36,039 nucleotides of DNA from Akkermansiaceae bacterium (GTDB lineage Bacteria; Verrucomicrobiota; Verrucomicrobiia; Verrucomicrobiales; Akkermansiaceae): the NCBI GenBank assembly GCA_026421245.1, contig JAPKDJ010000040.1:1-36039 (forward strand). Reading direction: 5' to 3'. Below, piece by piece: positions 1 to 9,046 of this stretch. Positions within the stretch are counted from its first letter, which is position 1; each line of letters opens with the position of its first letter. Position numbers and translations under genes: made by a program. The notes below the pieces were generated by a model. It saw only the letters and a program-made list of their open reading frames with translations, had not been told where the DNA came from and made no database searches.

Positions 1-981
<981 letters not shown>

Positions 982-1006
982 TTCCTAATCTTGAGACCCA
1001 AATCCC

Positions 1007-1411
1007 ATGCCATTTCAGCTCGACATCGTTACCCCGGAAAAGACCATCTTCTCCGATACCGTCGACGACGTCTACCTTCCCGGTAGCGAGGGGGAGATGG
1101 GAATTTTGGCAATGCACGCCGCATTGGTGGCGCCCTTGAAACCCGGCGAGCTCCATTACCTTAAGGATGGAAAGACTGAAAAACTCGCCGTTGGCGAAGG
1201 CTTTGTCGAAGTCAACAATGACAAGGTGGCGGTTCTGATCGACCTCGCCATTGGTGAGGACGCGATTGACGAATCCCAGGTTAAGGAAGCCATGAAGCGC
1301 GCCGAGGAAGCCTTGACCGGGGAGAATGTGAACCACGAAGAGATGGCAGCCCTTCAGGCGGTCATCGCGAAGTCCGAGGCCATGCTCAAGCTGAAGCGCA
1401 AGCGGATGTAA
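1007..1411 (+). CDS. atpC: F1Fo ATP synthase subunit epsilon
   Basis: This is the epsilon subunit of the F1 central stalk, which couples rotation to catalysis and inhibits ATP hydrolysis. The 134-residue length is normal. The N-terminal beta-sandwich domain is recognisable from FQLDIVTPEKTIFSD, the conserved LPGSEGEMGIL and the GEGFVEV strand. The C-terminal third (from about residue 88) is a charged helical hairpin rich in Glu, Lys and Ala, as in the regulatory C-terminal domain. It starts 25 bases after the atpD stop and is followed directly by a strong terminator, so it is the last gene of the atp operon. Confidence 0.96.
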   Translation: MPFQLDIVTPEKTIFSDTVDDVYLPGSEGEMGILAMHAALVAPLKPGELHYLKDGKTEKLAVGEGFVEVNNDKVAVLIDLAIGEDAIDESQVKEAMKRAEEALTGENVNHEEMAALQAVIAKSEAMLKLKRKRM

Positions 1412-1436
1412 GGCATTGGAATCAACAATTTTCGAA

Positions 1437-1466
1437 ACGGCGACCGGAAACGGTCGCCGTTTTTTT
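1437..1466 (+). terminator. Rho-independent terminator of the atp operon
   Basis: A perfect 10-bp stem (ACGGCGACCG / CGGTCGCCGT) closes a GAAA tetraloop and is followed directly by a run of seven T (1460-1466). It lies 25 bases after the atpC stop and ends the ATP synthase transcript before the oppositely oriented acetyltransferase gene. Confidence 0.92.
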
Positions 1467-1540
1467 GAAAGTATGTGAGGAGGGTCGTGTGAGCCAATGA
1501 AAGATGACGCCCAAACGGGAAAGACTTTGGGGAAAGTGAG

Positions 1541-2437
1541 CTACCCGGTTTCGGGCATGAAGGTGGGCATGACGATTCCAGCGGGTTCCTGTGTTTCACC
1601 GCGGACCTGGCTGAGGTGGATTTCGCAATTGCGGGCTCCTAGGCTGTAGAGGCGATTTACGAGATGGGATGCTGCCGCAGGGACGAGGAAGATGAGGCTG
1701 TCCTGCCCTTGGTGATTCAGGTGGGCGGTGATGAGATCGAAGGCACTGTCTTCATCAACCATGATCCCAGGTCCCAGCATGCGGCTGCCGGGGTGATTGA
1801 TGGAAAAGAGGGCGCCGGTGATTTGTTCCTCATTTTCGCAGATCAATCCACGCCAGACACCGGTGTCATCAGAGAGGAAGTAGCGCCAATCTTTCTCACG
1901 TCGAATTCCGCTGATTTGTTCTTCGAGGTTCATCAGGGCCGGGATGTCGTTAAGAGTGGCGGGGCGGATTCTTTCCGATGGTGGCGGGAGAGGTTTCCCG
2001 GCGGGCAGAAACATGTCCTGGTAGATGGCGAGCGGACGGAAACCGGCGCGGGTGTAGAGCGAATAGGAGTCGAGATTGAGGGCACTGGAGACCAGGCGAA
2101 CAGGTTTGGTTCCCGCCCGCTGAATGATCCGATCCAAAAGGTTTCGAGCAACGCCTTGGCCCGAGAATTTTGGGTTGGCATTCATGATGCCAAGGGAAAC
2201 ATGGGTCTCGCGTGGATGGTAGAAGCAGGATCCGGCGAATTCCCCGTCGATTTCCGCGACAAGGCAACAGCCCGGGTCCAGTTTCTCGTAAACTTCAGGA
2301 AAGATCCGGCAAATGGAGGGATCCTCGCCTGGAAAACAGCCCCGATTGAGCTTCTTGAGGTACCATTGGTTGGTGGAGTGGAAGATGAGAGAGGCGACTT
2401 TGTCCCATTCGTTGATAGCTAGTTCCCGAATCGTCAT
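1541..2437 (-). CDS. GNAT-family N-acetyltransferase with two GNAT-like halves
   Basis: This is a predicted cytoplasmic acetyl-CoA-dependent acyltransferase of 298 residues, about twice the length of one GNAT domain. The N-terminal half (about 1-145) has the full pattern: an acidic substrate loop, the beta4 strand VSLGIMNANP, then KFSGQGVARNLLDR (residues 90-103), which fits the pyrophosphate-binding loop Q/R-x-x-G-x-G/A, and a YTRAGF motif near residue 130. The C-terminal half (about 158-285) begins RPATLNDIPALMNLE, the typical start of a second GNAT fold, but lacks a clear pyrophosphate loop and may be structural, as in known tandem GNAT proteins. The substrate cannot be inferred. It converges on atpC and diverges from the protease gene at 2599, with 161 bases between them. 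The antisense strand has a long ORF with no family features. Confidence 0.85.
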   Translation of the reverse strand: MTIRELAINEWDKVASLIFHSTNQWYLKKLNRGCFPGEDPSICRIFPEVYEKLDPGCCLVAEIDGEFAGSCFYHPRETHVSLGIMNANPKFSGQGVARNLLDRIIQRAGTKPVRLVSSALNLDSYSLYTRAGFRPLAIYQDMFLPAGKPLPPPSERIRPATLNDIPALMNLEEQISGIRREKDWRYFLSDDTGVWRGLICENEEQITGALFSINHPGSRMLGPGIMVDEDSAFDLITAHLNHQGQDSLIFLVPAAASHLVNRLYSLGARNCEIHLSQVRGETQEPAGIVMPTFMPETG

Positions 2438-2598
2438 GGTTCGCTTCTAACGGATTTTCATGTCTTGGAGCAGGAATTTTGAAGAAAAGAGGTGAGGTGA
2501 ACGCCGCTTTAGCTGTGGCAACGGTGGGAAAGTAGTTTCGAGACGGGAGATGACAATCGTGTCCCTTCGGTTACCCTCCCCCAATCCTTACTTACTTT

Positions 2599-4119
2599 AT
2601 GAACGATACTTTCAAACGTGTCATTGTGCTTTGCTTCGTCTTTGCGGCAGCTTTCTTTTCGATGCATGTGTATCGGGCCTGGCGGGGCGGATACCCTATT
2701 TTTGGCCTCAAGCAGGAAGTGGAAAGCGGACAGTTTGCTCCGGAGCATGCCACCTTGCAAATGGCTCCGGCGATTGATCCCAGCCTGGTTCCCGGGTTGA
2801 TCCGGGCAAACGATGAGATGGTGGCCTTGGTCGATCGCGTCACTCCGGCAGTGGTCAGCATTGACACCGAGATCCTCAAGCGCGAGCGCATCCTGGATCC
2901 TCTCCAAGGCCGCATCTACGAGCGTGACCGGGTGACGCCGGGCCTTGGTTCCGGTGTGATTGTTTCCGAGGAAGGGCACATTATCACCAATCACCATGTC
3001 ATTAAGGGGCACAAGCGAATCCGAGTGACTCTCCATGACGGCCGATCACTCCCGGCAACTTTGATCAATTCAGACAAGTTGCTCGATATCGCGGTTCTGC
3101 GTATCAAGAGCAGCCAATCTGATGAAAAGTTCGATGCGCTGAAATTTGGTGATTCGGATGATGTCAGGGTGGGGCAGATCGCGATTGCGGTGGGGAACCC
3201 TTTTGGCTTGGGAGAGTCGGTCACCGTTGGCCGAATTTCTGCGCGTGACCGTTCCCTTTCCGATGGGCAAAGGGATCTTTTCCAAACGGACGCTGCCATT
3301 AACCCGGGAAATTCTGGAGGACCGCTTCTCAATCACCTCGGCGAGATTATTGCCATCAACGCCTCCCTTTACAGTGAGAATCGTGAGAATCCGGGGTTTC
3401 AGGGAATTGGGTTTTCGATCCCTTCGAACGATGTGAAACGGACGATGGAGTATATCTTGAAGAAGGGCCGGCCTGTTCATGGATATCTCGGCCTCAGGAC
3501 TCAGGATCTTAACAATTATCTTCGAAGTGTTTTTAACTATCCGGATGGGCGTGGGGTTGTTGTTTTGGATGTCACTCCGGGGTCACCCGCCGAGCAAGCA
3601 GGTCTTAAGCCCTATGACATCATCACGGCTTACCAAGGTGAAGGGGTGCAGGCGACCAAGGATTTTCTCAACCGGGTGCAGCGATCCGAGGTTGCTTCCG
3701 AAGCGATCATTAGTGTTTGGAGAGTCAATTCCTCGGTGAATCTCAAATCTGTGGTAGGAGAAGCCAACCCGTTCGGTCAGCCGGAACAATTGGCCGATAG
3801 CGGTCGTCTCGCTTCTGATGAGGCCATTCTCAAAACGATTGGGTTGAGAGTGCGAAACCTGCCTTTTGGATCCCGGATGCGTGGAGGAGTTTTTGTGAAT
3901 GAGGTTCTGTCGGGGAGCCTTGCTGAACAAAAAGGAATTAAGGCCAATGATTTTCTTCTCGAGATCAATGACGCCCGCATTCGTAATAGTCAGGATTTCT
4001 ATCTCAGGCTTGTTGCGACGGCTGCGGTAAATGAGACCAAGCTTCGCGTCTATCGCGGGAATAAGAATTCAGTCGTGACATTTCCTCGTATTCCCCGCAC
4101 CAAAGGCCCCACTGATTAA
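2599..4119 (+). CDS. HtrA/Do-like trypsin-type serine protease with PDZ domains
   Basis: This is a predicted envelope protein-quality-control protease. A hydrophobic N-terminal segment (about residues 8-22) acts as signal peptide or anchor. The trypsin-like domain contains the whole catalytic triad: His133 in NHHVIKGH, Asp163 in LLDIAVLRI and Ser239 in NPGNSGGPLLN. Two PDZ-type domains follow, one from about residue 290 (HGYLGLRTQDLN through PGSPAEQAGLKPYDII) and one from about residue 410 (IGLRVRNLP through GSLAEQKGIKANDFLLEIN). The 506-residue length and domain order match the DegP/DegQ group. The ATG has no obvious Shine-Dalgarno sequence, which is common in this window. The OmpA-domain gene begins 16 bases downstream, so both are probably cotranscribed and act in the envelope. 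Confidence 0.93.
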   Translation: MNDTFKRVIVLCFVFAAAFFSMHVYRAWRGGYPIFGLKQEVESGQFAPEHATLQMAPAIDPSLVPGLIRANDEMVALVDRVTPAVVSIDTEILKRERILDPLQGRIYERDRVTPGLGSGVIVSEEGHIITNHHVIKGHKRIRVTLHDGRSLPATLINSDKLLDIAVLRIKSSQSDEKFDALKFGDSDDVRVGQIAIAVGNPFGLGESVTVGRISARDRSLSDGQRDLFQTDAAINPGNSGGPLLNHLGEIIAINASLYSENRENPGFQGIGFSIPSNDVKRTMEYILKKGRPVHGYLGLRTQDLNNYLRSVFNYPDGRGVVVLDVTPGSPAEQAGLKPYDIITAYQGEGVQATKDFLNRVQRSEVASEAIISVWRVNSSVNLKSVVGEANPFGQPEQLADSGRLASDEAILKTIGLRVRNLPFGSRMRGGVFVNEVLSGSLAEQKGIKANDFLLEINDARIRNSQDFYLRLVATAAVNETKLRVYRGNKNSVVTFPRIPRTKGPTD

Positions 4120-4135
4120 ACCCATTGTTGAAACT

Positions 4136-5524
4136 ATGAGCACCTACGATTCATACGAGCCGCGTTCAAATTTCGCCCTCTACGTTTTTCTAGCATTCAT
4201 CGCCGCCGCGCTCATTGGAGCTGGGGCTTATTTTATGAAACGTGGAGATAAGGATGAGCCTTTCGTTAAGAAGCCTACTCCAGAACCCAAAGAGGACGTT
4301 GTGGTAAAGCCGGAACCGGTCGTGAAACTGGAGCCTATTGATCCATTTGATGCCGGTCCTGTTCCAATTCCAGAGCCTGTGGATACGGTCAAGCCTCCGA
4401 CACCCGAGCAAATGCTCATCGACGCGGGATTGGGGGCTGCCGAACTCGATCCGGAGACTCTCTTGAAAAAGATCGGGAAAGCTCTCGAAGCTTCCGACCT
4501 TAAGGAGACCACCACGCTCATTGGCCAGAAAGCACTTGATGCAAGTCACCTCAAGGGACTGCAGGCTCTTGCAGAAAAAGGTGATTTTAGACTGAGTGCC
4601 ATGGATCCGGTGGTTGAGATCGGAGAGCTTGAGCCAAATCGCAAATCGCGTTGGGCTCTGAATATGCAAGGGGAGCAAACGGGAGCACGCATTTATTTCG
4701 ACCTTCTTCGGGGTGATACCGGTAAGTGGGCAGTTGATAAGATCAAGCTGCCAGACGAAGAGGTGCCTGGTCGTGCCGTATTTGTCGATGCCCTCGGGAT
4801 CACCGCTGCTTTTCTCCAGGCTGCGCTCGATCAAAATTTCGACGACGCCAAATCTTTCGTGGATTCCGAGAAAGTCTCCGACGCCAAAATCGCGGGGCTT
4901 TGCATTATCTTCGAAGAAGCCAAGTACAAACTTCGGGCGCAGAAGCCTTTGCGTGCCATGTTTAACAAGGATCTAACCGCTGGGTTTGTGGCTCATGTGG
5001 AAGATGAAACCGGAGAAAAAGCCGCCGATTTTGGCCTCAATGTTCAACGCGTTTCTGCCAATCAACCTTGGCGGGTGACGGAAGTAAATCTCGACTCCCT
5101 CCTCGCTGATTACGCTGATCGGGTGGCCGGGGGAGATGTCCATTTTACTCCCCTGATCAAAAATCCTGCCGGGGGTGATACTTTGATTCTCTACTTCGGA
5201 TTCGATGAAGATGGACTCACTCCACGGACTCAAAGGCAGCTTAATATCGTGGCCGGCCTTCTTAATCTGGATCCAAACAAGAAGCTCACTCTCTCAGGCC
5301 ACACCGATGCTCTTGGGACCGATGAATACAATAATGTGCTCTCAGGTCGTCGTGCCGGAGCGGTGGAGAGCTACCTTCTCGAAGTGGGGGTTTCTAGCGA
5401 GCAAATTGTAGCACTGGCTGAGGGGGAAGCAAAACCGCGGCGGCCAAATTCCACTGAAGAAGGAGAGGATAACCCCACGGGTCGCCGGGCCAATCGGCGG
5501 ACCGAGATTTACTTGGATTTTTAA
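4136..5524 (+). CDS. OmpA-domain envelope protein with N-terminal membrane anchor
   Basis: This 462-residue protein has one hydrophobic helix near the N-terminus (about residues 13-31, LYVFLAFIAAALIGAGAYF), followed by a Pro/Glu/Lys-rich spacer (about 38-95) of the kind that crosses periplasm. A middle region (about 100-340) of unknown fold contains two repeats about steps of turnover and growth (DALGITAAFLQAALDQNFDD). The C-terminal about 110 residues form an OmpA/MotB peptidoglycan-binding domain, shown by ILYFGFDEDGLTPRTQRQLN, LSGHTDALGTDEYN and the end GRRANRRTEIYL. It is probably an inner-membrane protein that binds the cell wall noncovalently. It follows the HtrA-like protease by 16 bases and ends four bases into the stop region of a decayed phosphatase gene on the opposite strand. 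Confidence 0.9.
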   Translation: MSTYDSYEPRSNFALYVFLAFIAAALIGAGAYFMKRGDKDEPFVKKPTPEPKEDVVVKPEPVVKLEPIDPFDAGPVPIPEPVDTVKPPTPEQMLIDAGLGAAELDPETLLKKIGKALEASDLKETTTLIGQKALDASHLKGLQALAEKGDFRLSAMDPVVEIGELEPNRKSRWALNMQGEQTGARIYFDLLRGDTGKWAVDKIKLPDEEVPGRAVFVDALGITAAFLQAALDQNFDDAKSFVDSEKVSDAKIAGLCIIFEEAKYKLRAQKPLRAMFNKDLTAGFVAHVEDETGEKAADFGLNVQRVSANQPWRVTEVNLDSLLADYADRVAGGDVHFTPLIKNPAGGDTLILYFGFDEDGLTPRTQRQLNIVAGLLNLDPNKKLTLSGHTDALGTDEYNNVLSGRRAGAVESYLLEVGVSSEQIVALAEGEAKPRRPNSTEEGEDNPTGRRANRRTEIYLDF

Positions 5525-5940
5525 AGCCCTGCGCTGGGTTTTCTCTGCAGAGCGCCGATGGTCACATCGAGGTTTTGAGATACTTGGGCGGAAGTCCATT
5601 CGTCGAGATTGAGGCCAGTCAGCGAACCTTTGCTTGTGAGGCCTGTCTCGATACAGATCGTGCGACCTAAATCAGCGATTCAGCAGGACTTTTGAGAGGA
5701 ATGCCCGCAAATCACGATTCTCCCTGATCGATGGGCTTGCGTATCTCTCAAGGTGGTCCGGTGGAGCCGATCGGGAGTCTCGTCTGCCGGATCAACATGA
5801 CTTTGAACTCCTCCATGAACCGAGATGAAATCTCCGTCTTCGTAAGAATCCCGGCAGCGCTCTTCAAGAAATCTCAGGGGTTCCAATGGAATGGTTTCTA
5901 TGACATCCGCTATCTGTCGTTCTCTTTTTGCGGAGCAAGT
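5521..5940 (-). pseudogene. Serine/threonine (PP2A-like) protein phosphatase remnant, C-terminal part, internal TGA
   Basis: Read on the minus strand, one frame continues from about 5940 down to a TAA at 5521-5523, broken once by TGA at 5680-5682. Before the stop it reads RFLEERCRD, DFISVHGGVQ and then RIVICGHSSQKS. After the stop it continues IADLGRTICIETGLTSKGSLTGLNLD. These are the successive C-terminal blocks of bacterial calcineurin-type phosphatases (the VHAG block, the GH-T/S block, the L-G-x-x-I-C-I-D-T-G block and the final LTALDL strand). The N-terminal metal-binding blocks GDIHG, GDYIDRG and GNHD, about 100 residues, are absent; upstream sequence belongs to another gene. The fragment therefore lacks half its active site and has a nonsense codon. 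The family assignment is by eye. Confidence 0.75.
5523..5542 (+). terminator. Possible terminator after the protease-OmpA operon
   Basis: A seven-pair stem (AAAGCCC with GGGTTTT, including one G-T pair) around a six-base loop ends in TTTTCTC. It overlaps the OmpA stop codon and the stop of the phosphatase remnant. It is modest in strength and could serve either strand. Confidence 0.4.
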
Positions 5941-6703
5941 CGTGATCGATTACGACTTCGATCCTGTTGGAGGAGGACTAGGGTCCAAAGGAGCAGGGCA
6001 GACCTTTACGCCTCGCGATGCTGTTGAAGGTGCCGAGCCCGATACTTTGGCGCTCACCGAATTTACGATGTTTCGTGGCAGCGGCGGGACCGGCGAGTCG
6101 CAGGTCTCGAGCACCGTTTATCTCGTGATCTATGATGGGGATCCTGGCACCGCGCCCCAGGTTGGGGTTTCCGAAAATTCTCTCGATATCGAACTCAACG
6201 ATGCGCGCGGAACCGAATACACGTGGACGTTTGACAAGCTCGAGCTTGATTCGGAGACAGAGTATTGGGCGGTGATGTCGAATGATCCGGCAGACAATAA
6301 TATCCTCCAACCCGGAGGGACCTGGATTCAAATGTCTCTGCAAACCATTGATGGCACAGACTATGAAGGAGGTGTCAGCATCATTGCCAATCGGAACAAG
6401 CACCAAACGTTCCGCACCGATTTGAGGTTCAAGGCGATCTTCGAACTGGAACCTGTTTTACGGACGCTTGTGATTGAAGAGATCGGAGTGAGTGCGGATC
6501 GTGAGACGATCATACTGAGATGGAAGTCGGTCGCTGGAAAAGTCTACACGATCGATCGTTCGATTGGTCTCCATAATCATTGGGACGAGATCAATGATTC
6601 CGTCAATTCCCAGGGCGAAACGACGTTGCACACCTTCACGAACGTTTCGCCCGAGCTGGGACAATTGTATTTTCAGGTTCGTGAACTGCCTCCAAGAGGG
6701 TAG
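5891..6703 (+). CDS. Extracellular beta-rich protein, probably 5'-truncated
   Basis: This ORF encodes about 270 residues of a secreted-type protein of no recognised family. From about residue 15 it reads EQVVIDYDFDPVGGGLGSKG, a typical mature start after a signal peptidase site, then Ser/Thr/Asp-rich beta strands. The C-terminal about 80 residues (from LVIEEIGVSADRETIILRW) form the short domain shared with other secreted proteins here (compare 28857 and 14770), ending LYFQVRELPP. No signal peptide precedes the mature-looking sequence: the first residues (MVSMTSAICRSLFA) lie antisense to the phosphatase remnant. The native start was probably lost when the two genes were joined. The gene may thus be silent or mis-localised, and the listed ATG is only the first one available. 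Confidence 0.55.
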   Translation: MVSMTSAICRSLFAEQVVIDYDFDPVGGGLGSKGAGQTFTPRDAVEGAEPDTLALTEFTMFRGSGGTGESQVSSTVYLVIYDGDPGTAPQVGVSENSLDIELNDARGTEYTWTFDKLELDSETEYWAVMSNDPADNNILQPGGTWIQMSLQTIDGTDYEGGVSIIANRNKHQTFRTDLRFKAIFELEPVLRTLVIEEIGVSADRETIILRWKSVAGKVYTIDRSIGLHNHWDEINDSVNSQGETTLHTFTNVSPELGQLYFQVRELPPRG

Positions 6704-6724
6704 TCACTTCACCGAAATGAGAGG

Positions 6725-6850
6725 TCATCCCCGAGGTTCGGGAATGATCTCGAAGCGCCCGCGGAGAAAGAATTCGATGACCTGAATGGTGGTCTTTGCA
6801 TGGTTGGAGGGTGAGGAATTGTGAATCGTTCCGCCTCCGGCGAGGGCCAT
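6725..6850 (-). other. Small ORF after the sulfatase, possible gene remnant
   Basis: A 41-codon minus-strand ORF begins 10 bases after the sulfatase stop, in the same frame. It reads MALAGGGTIHNSSPSNHAK, then TTIQVIEFF, and ends IIPEPRG. The pattern resembles the extreme C-terminus of an alpha/beta hydrolase, where a histidine is followed by a helix ending in EFF, but it is too short to assign. The 18 bases at its start recur at 8373-8390 on the other side of the sulfatase gene. It may be chance. Confidence 0.25.
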
Positions 6851-6859
6851 GGGGGGTGG

Positions 6860-8227
6860 CTACTTGGTGGCGAGTTTGGAGGCCAGTTCTTTGGCGAGGC
6901 CGGAGTTTTTTTGGGCGAGGTTTTTGGTTTCTCCTGCCGGAGTGGTGTGGTCGTAGAGTTCCAGGTGGCCGTTGCTGTGCTTGATGAGGCGGTGGGTGGC
7001 GGTGCGGATGGTGCGAGCACGGTTGGCGTAGGAAATGGCGTGGCCAGGGGATTGGGCGGCGGGGTCTTTGAGTTGGGGAAGGAGGGAGGTGCCGTCGAGG
7101 AAATCGGGCTTTTTGAGGCCGACGAGGTCGCAGAGAGTGGGGAAGATGTCGATGGATTGTACGATTGACTTCGTACTGGTTCCGTTTTGTTTGACTTGGG
7201 GAGCGACAACGATGAGAGGGGAGCGGAGGGATTCCTCGAAGAGGGCGTGCTTTCCCCAGATGGCGTGTTCGCCGAGGTGCCAGCCGTGGTCGCCCCAGAG
7301 GACGATGAGGGTGTTTTCGGCGAGGCCGAGTTTGGTGAGTTGGGCGATGATTTTTCCGACTTGGGCATCGGCATAGGTGACGCAGGCGGCGTAGTGGCGG
7401 CGGACTTCTGTGGCGAATTCTCGATCCTTGCGAGGATCTTTGCCCCAGCGGTTGTATTTCATGAATTCACCGGAGCCATGCCAGGTGGTTTTGCCTTCAG
7501 GCTTTTCGGGGTGAGGGATGGGAGGGAGTTTCGCGTCTTTGTAGTGCTCGAGATATTTGGCCGGGGCGCCGAAGGGGAGGTGGGGGCGGAGGATGCCGGT
7601 GGCGAGGAAGAAGGGCTTTTTGTCGGCAGCGAGTTGAGCGATTTGCTTGAGGGTTTCATTGACGGCGGGGCCGTCTGGATAGGATTCATCGGGACCATCG
7701 AAGGCCTGGAAGAGGTCCATGTCTTTGGCGTTTTTTCGGATTTCGCCATTGGCGAGTCCGTGCATCCAGCCGCGGGGATGCTGCCATTTTTCAGAGGGGA
7801 GGAGGTGACGGTCCCATGAGTTCGGCATTTCGGGTTGGGCGGCGTCATTCCATTCCGGGCCGCCGCGCCCACCAGGGTGGTGGCTGACTTTGCCGACGGA
7901 GACGGTGGTGTAGCCATTTTCGCGAAGGTAGCCGGGAAGGGAGGGATGCTTGATGTTTTTGGAGCGCTGGAAGAGGGCTCCGTTTCCAGCGGGGCCGTAG
8001 GTTCCGGTGAGGAGGGCATACCGTGAGGCGCCGCAGGTGGGAGCCTGAACGTAGTGCCGGGTGAAAGCGCGACCGCGTTCCGCGAGGGCATCGATGTGGG
8101 GTGAATGGATGTAGTCGGCACCGAAGGACTTTAGTTCCGGGCGGAGATCATCGACGCAGATGAAGAGGATGTTTGGCTTGGCAAAAGCGCTCGCGGTCAG
8201 AGCGAGCAGGGTTACGAAGAATTTCAT
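6860..8227 (-). CDS. Periplasmic type I sulfatase, iduronate-2-sulfatase-like
   Basis: This is a predicted sulfate ester hydrolase acting on sulfated glycans in the periplasm. I chose the ATG at 8227 because it gives a clean signal peptide ([16 protein letters not shown], then [11 protein letters not shown]); the longer open frame upstream lacks family sequence. The protein is 455 residues. The metal-binding DD pair is at residues 26-27, and the formylglycine signature Cys65-Gly-Ala-Ser-Arg (CGASR) is intact; the maturation enzyme must be encoded elsewhere. Further conserved blocks are VGKVSHHP, the substrate-facing PHLPFGAP and the second metal site [11 protein letters not shown]. These match the iduronate-2-sulfatase type common in Verrucomicrobiota and Planctomycetota. 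Neighbouring genes give no glycan-degrading partner, so the substrate is open. Confidence 0.93.
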   Translation of the reverse strand: MKFFVTLLALTASAFAKPNILFICVDDLRPELKSFGADYIHSPHIDALAERGRAFTRHYVQAPTCGASRYALLTGTYGPAGNGALFQRSKNIKHPSLPGYLRENGYTTVSVGKVSHHPGGRGGPEWNDAAQPEMPNSWDRHLLPSEKWQHPRGWMHGLANGEIRKNAKDMDLFQAFDGPDESYPDGPAVNETLKQIAQLAADKKPFFLATGILRPHLPFGAPAKYLEHYKDAKLPPIPHPEKPEGKTTWHGSGEFMKYNRWGKDPRKDREFATEVRRHYAACVTYADAQVGKIIAQLTKLGLAENTLIVLWGDHGWHLGEHAIWGKHALFEESLRSPLIVVAPQVKQNGTSTKSIVQSIDIFPTLCDLVGLKKPDFLDGTSLLPQLKDPAAQSPGHAISYANRARTIRTATHRLIKHSNGHLELYDHTTPAGETKNLAQKNSGLAKELASKLATK

Positions 8228-8261
8228 TGGAGGGAAGCCTATGAAACTTGAGGGACGGTCG

Positions 8262-8447
8262 TCACCTGGAAATCTCGACTCTGAAGAATTGCTGGGGATT
8301 GGAGGTGATGGGGAACTCACGAACTTCGTGCGAACCGGACATTGAGACGAGATGGGTCGGGAAGGTTTGCCAGCCTCTGGCGAGGGCCATCGTGCTGCTG
8401 AGAATAGCAGGGGATGTCTTGCTTCGCGAGTTTGGGGAGTGGAGGGC
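8262..8447 (-). pseudogene. Possible C-terminal remnant of a secreted protein
   Basis: The 293-base gap between the sulfatase and the dehydratase gene has no complete gene. On the minus strand a 61-codon frame ends in [20 protein letters not shown], then [17 protein letters not shown] and TGA at 8262-8264. The tail (tryptophan, then QQFFRVE just before the stop) resembles the short C-terminal domain of secreted verrucomicrobial proteins, as also seen at the ends of the genes at 6703, 28857 and 14770. No start, signal peptide or upstream body is present. The sulfatase starts 35 bases downstream, so the promoter of the sulfatase must lie in or before this stretch. The assignment is tentative. 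Confidence 0.3.
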
Positions 8448-8520
8448 TCACTGTGAATTGGGACCTCGAAAGAGGAGGAAGCGTTCAATCTTTCTCGATT
8501 GTGTTGAAGCTTGAGATCCA

Positions 8521-8823
8521 GTGGATAAGGTGGCGGGCGTGGCTGAGATGATCCAGGACGACGAAATTTTCAGGCGGTTGAATGAAGTTCCAGGTTGGGC
8601 AGTGGTGGGGAAGGGGATTGCGAAGGTTTTTGCGTTTGAGCGTTATCTTGAGGGCGTCGAGTTTGCGAAGAGGTGTGGGGAGATTGCGGAGGAGATGAAT
8701 CATCATCCTGATTTGTTGATTCGCTGGAGGAAGGTGAGGGTTTCGATTACGACGCATTCGGCGGGAGGATTGACGGGATTGGACTTTGAGTATGCAAAGA
8801 GGGTTGAAAACGGCGGCCGTTGA
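8521..8823 (+). CDS. phhB: Pterin-4a-carbinolamine dehydratase
   Basis: This enzyme dehydrates 4a-hydroxy-tetrahydrobiopterin, recycling the pterin cofactor of aromatic amino acid hydroxylases; many bacteria carry it without such a hydroxylase. The 100-residue length is normal. The signature is complete: [13 protein letters not shown] with His61-His62-Pro63, then [15 protein letters not shown] with His79. The listed start is GTG; an ATG at 8548 would remove nine residues and keep the whole fold. No Shine-Dalgarno sequence decides between them. It is divergent from the sulfatase and convergent with the SGNH hydrolase, so it is probably monocistronic. No phenylalanine hydroxylase gene is present in the window. 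Confidence 0.93.
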   Translation: MDKVAGVAEMIQDDEIFRRLNEVPGWAVVGKGIAKVFAFERYLEGVEFAKRCGEIAEEMNHHPDLLIRWRKVRVSITTHSAGGLTGLDFEYAKRVENGGR

Positions 8824-9046
8824 ACACCTGCGTTTGAATACGCTCCCTATTGGGTCTCGGTGATGGCGCGGTCACTGGTTTCCAGTGAGCATCCTCCTGG
8901 CCGAAAACGCGATGAGGGAAAGGAGATCAGGGGGCGCCTTTTTGGATCACTCTTTCCGAGCTTTGAATTGATGGGCATAGGAAACCCCGAGCGATGCCCG
9001 GGGCTGAGAGAGATTGCCCGTGTCGGGGCTCTGGATGTCGATCCAA

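Noticed and set aside
1664-2422. 252-codon plus-strand ORF opposite the GNAT gene
   Set aside because: It is a shadow of the GNAT reading frame: no family sequence and an unlikely amino-acid order, while the minus strand has clear GNAT motifs.
7187-7819. 210-codon plus-strand ORF opposite the first sulfatase
   Set aside because: It is antisense to the CGASR-containing sulfatase frame and its Gly/Glu/Val-rich sequence follows from the codon use of the true gene.
8824-9046. Gene in the gap after the pterin dehydratase
   Set aside because: Both strands show only short frames with stops; small hairpins (for example CACTGG-TTT-CCAGTG) lack a T-run.
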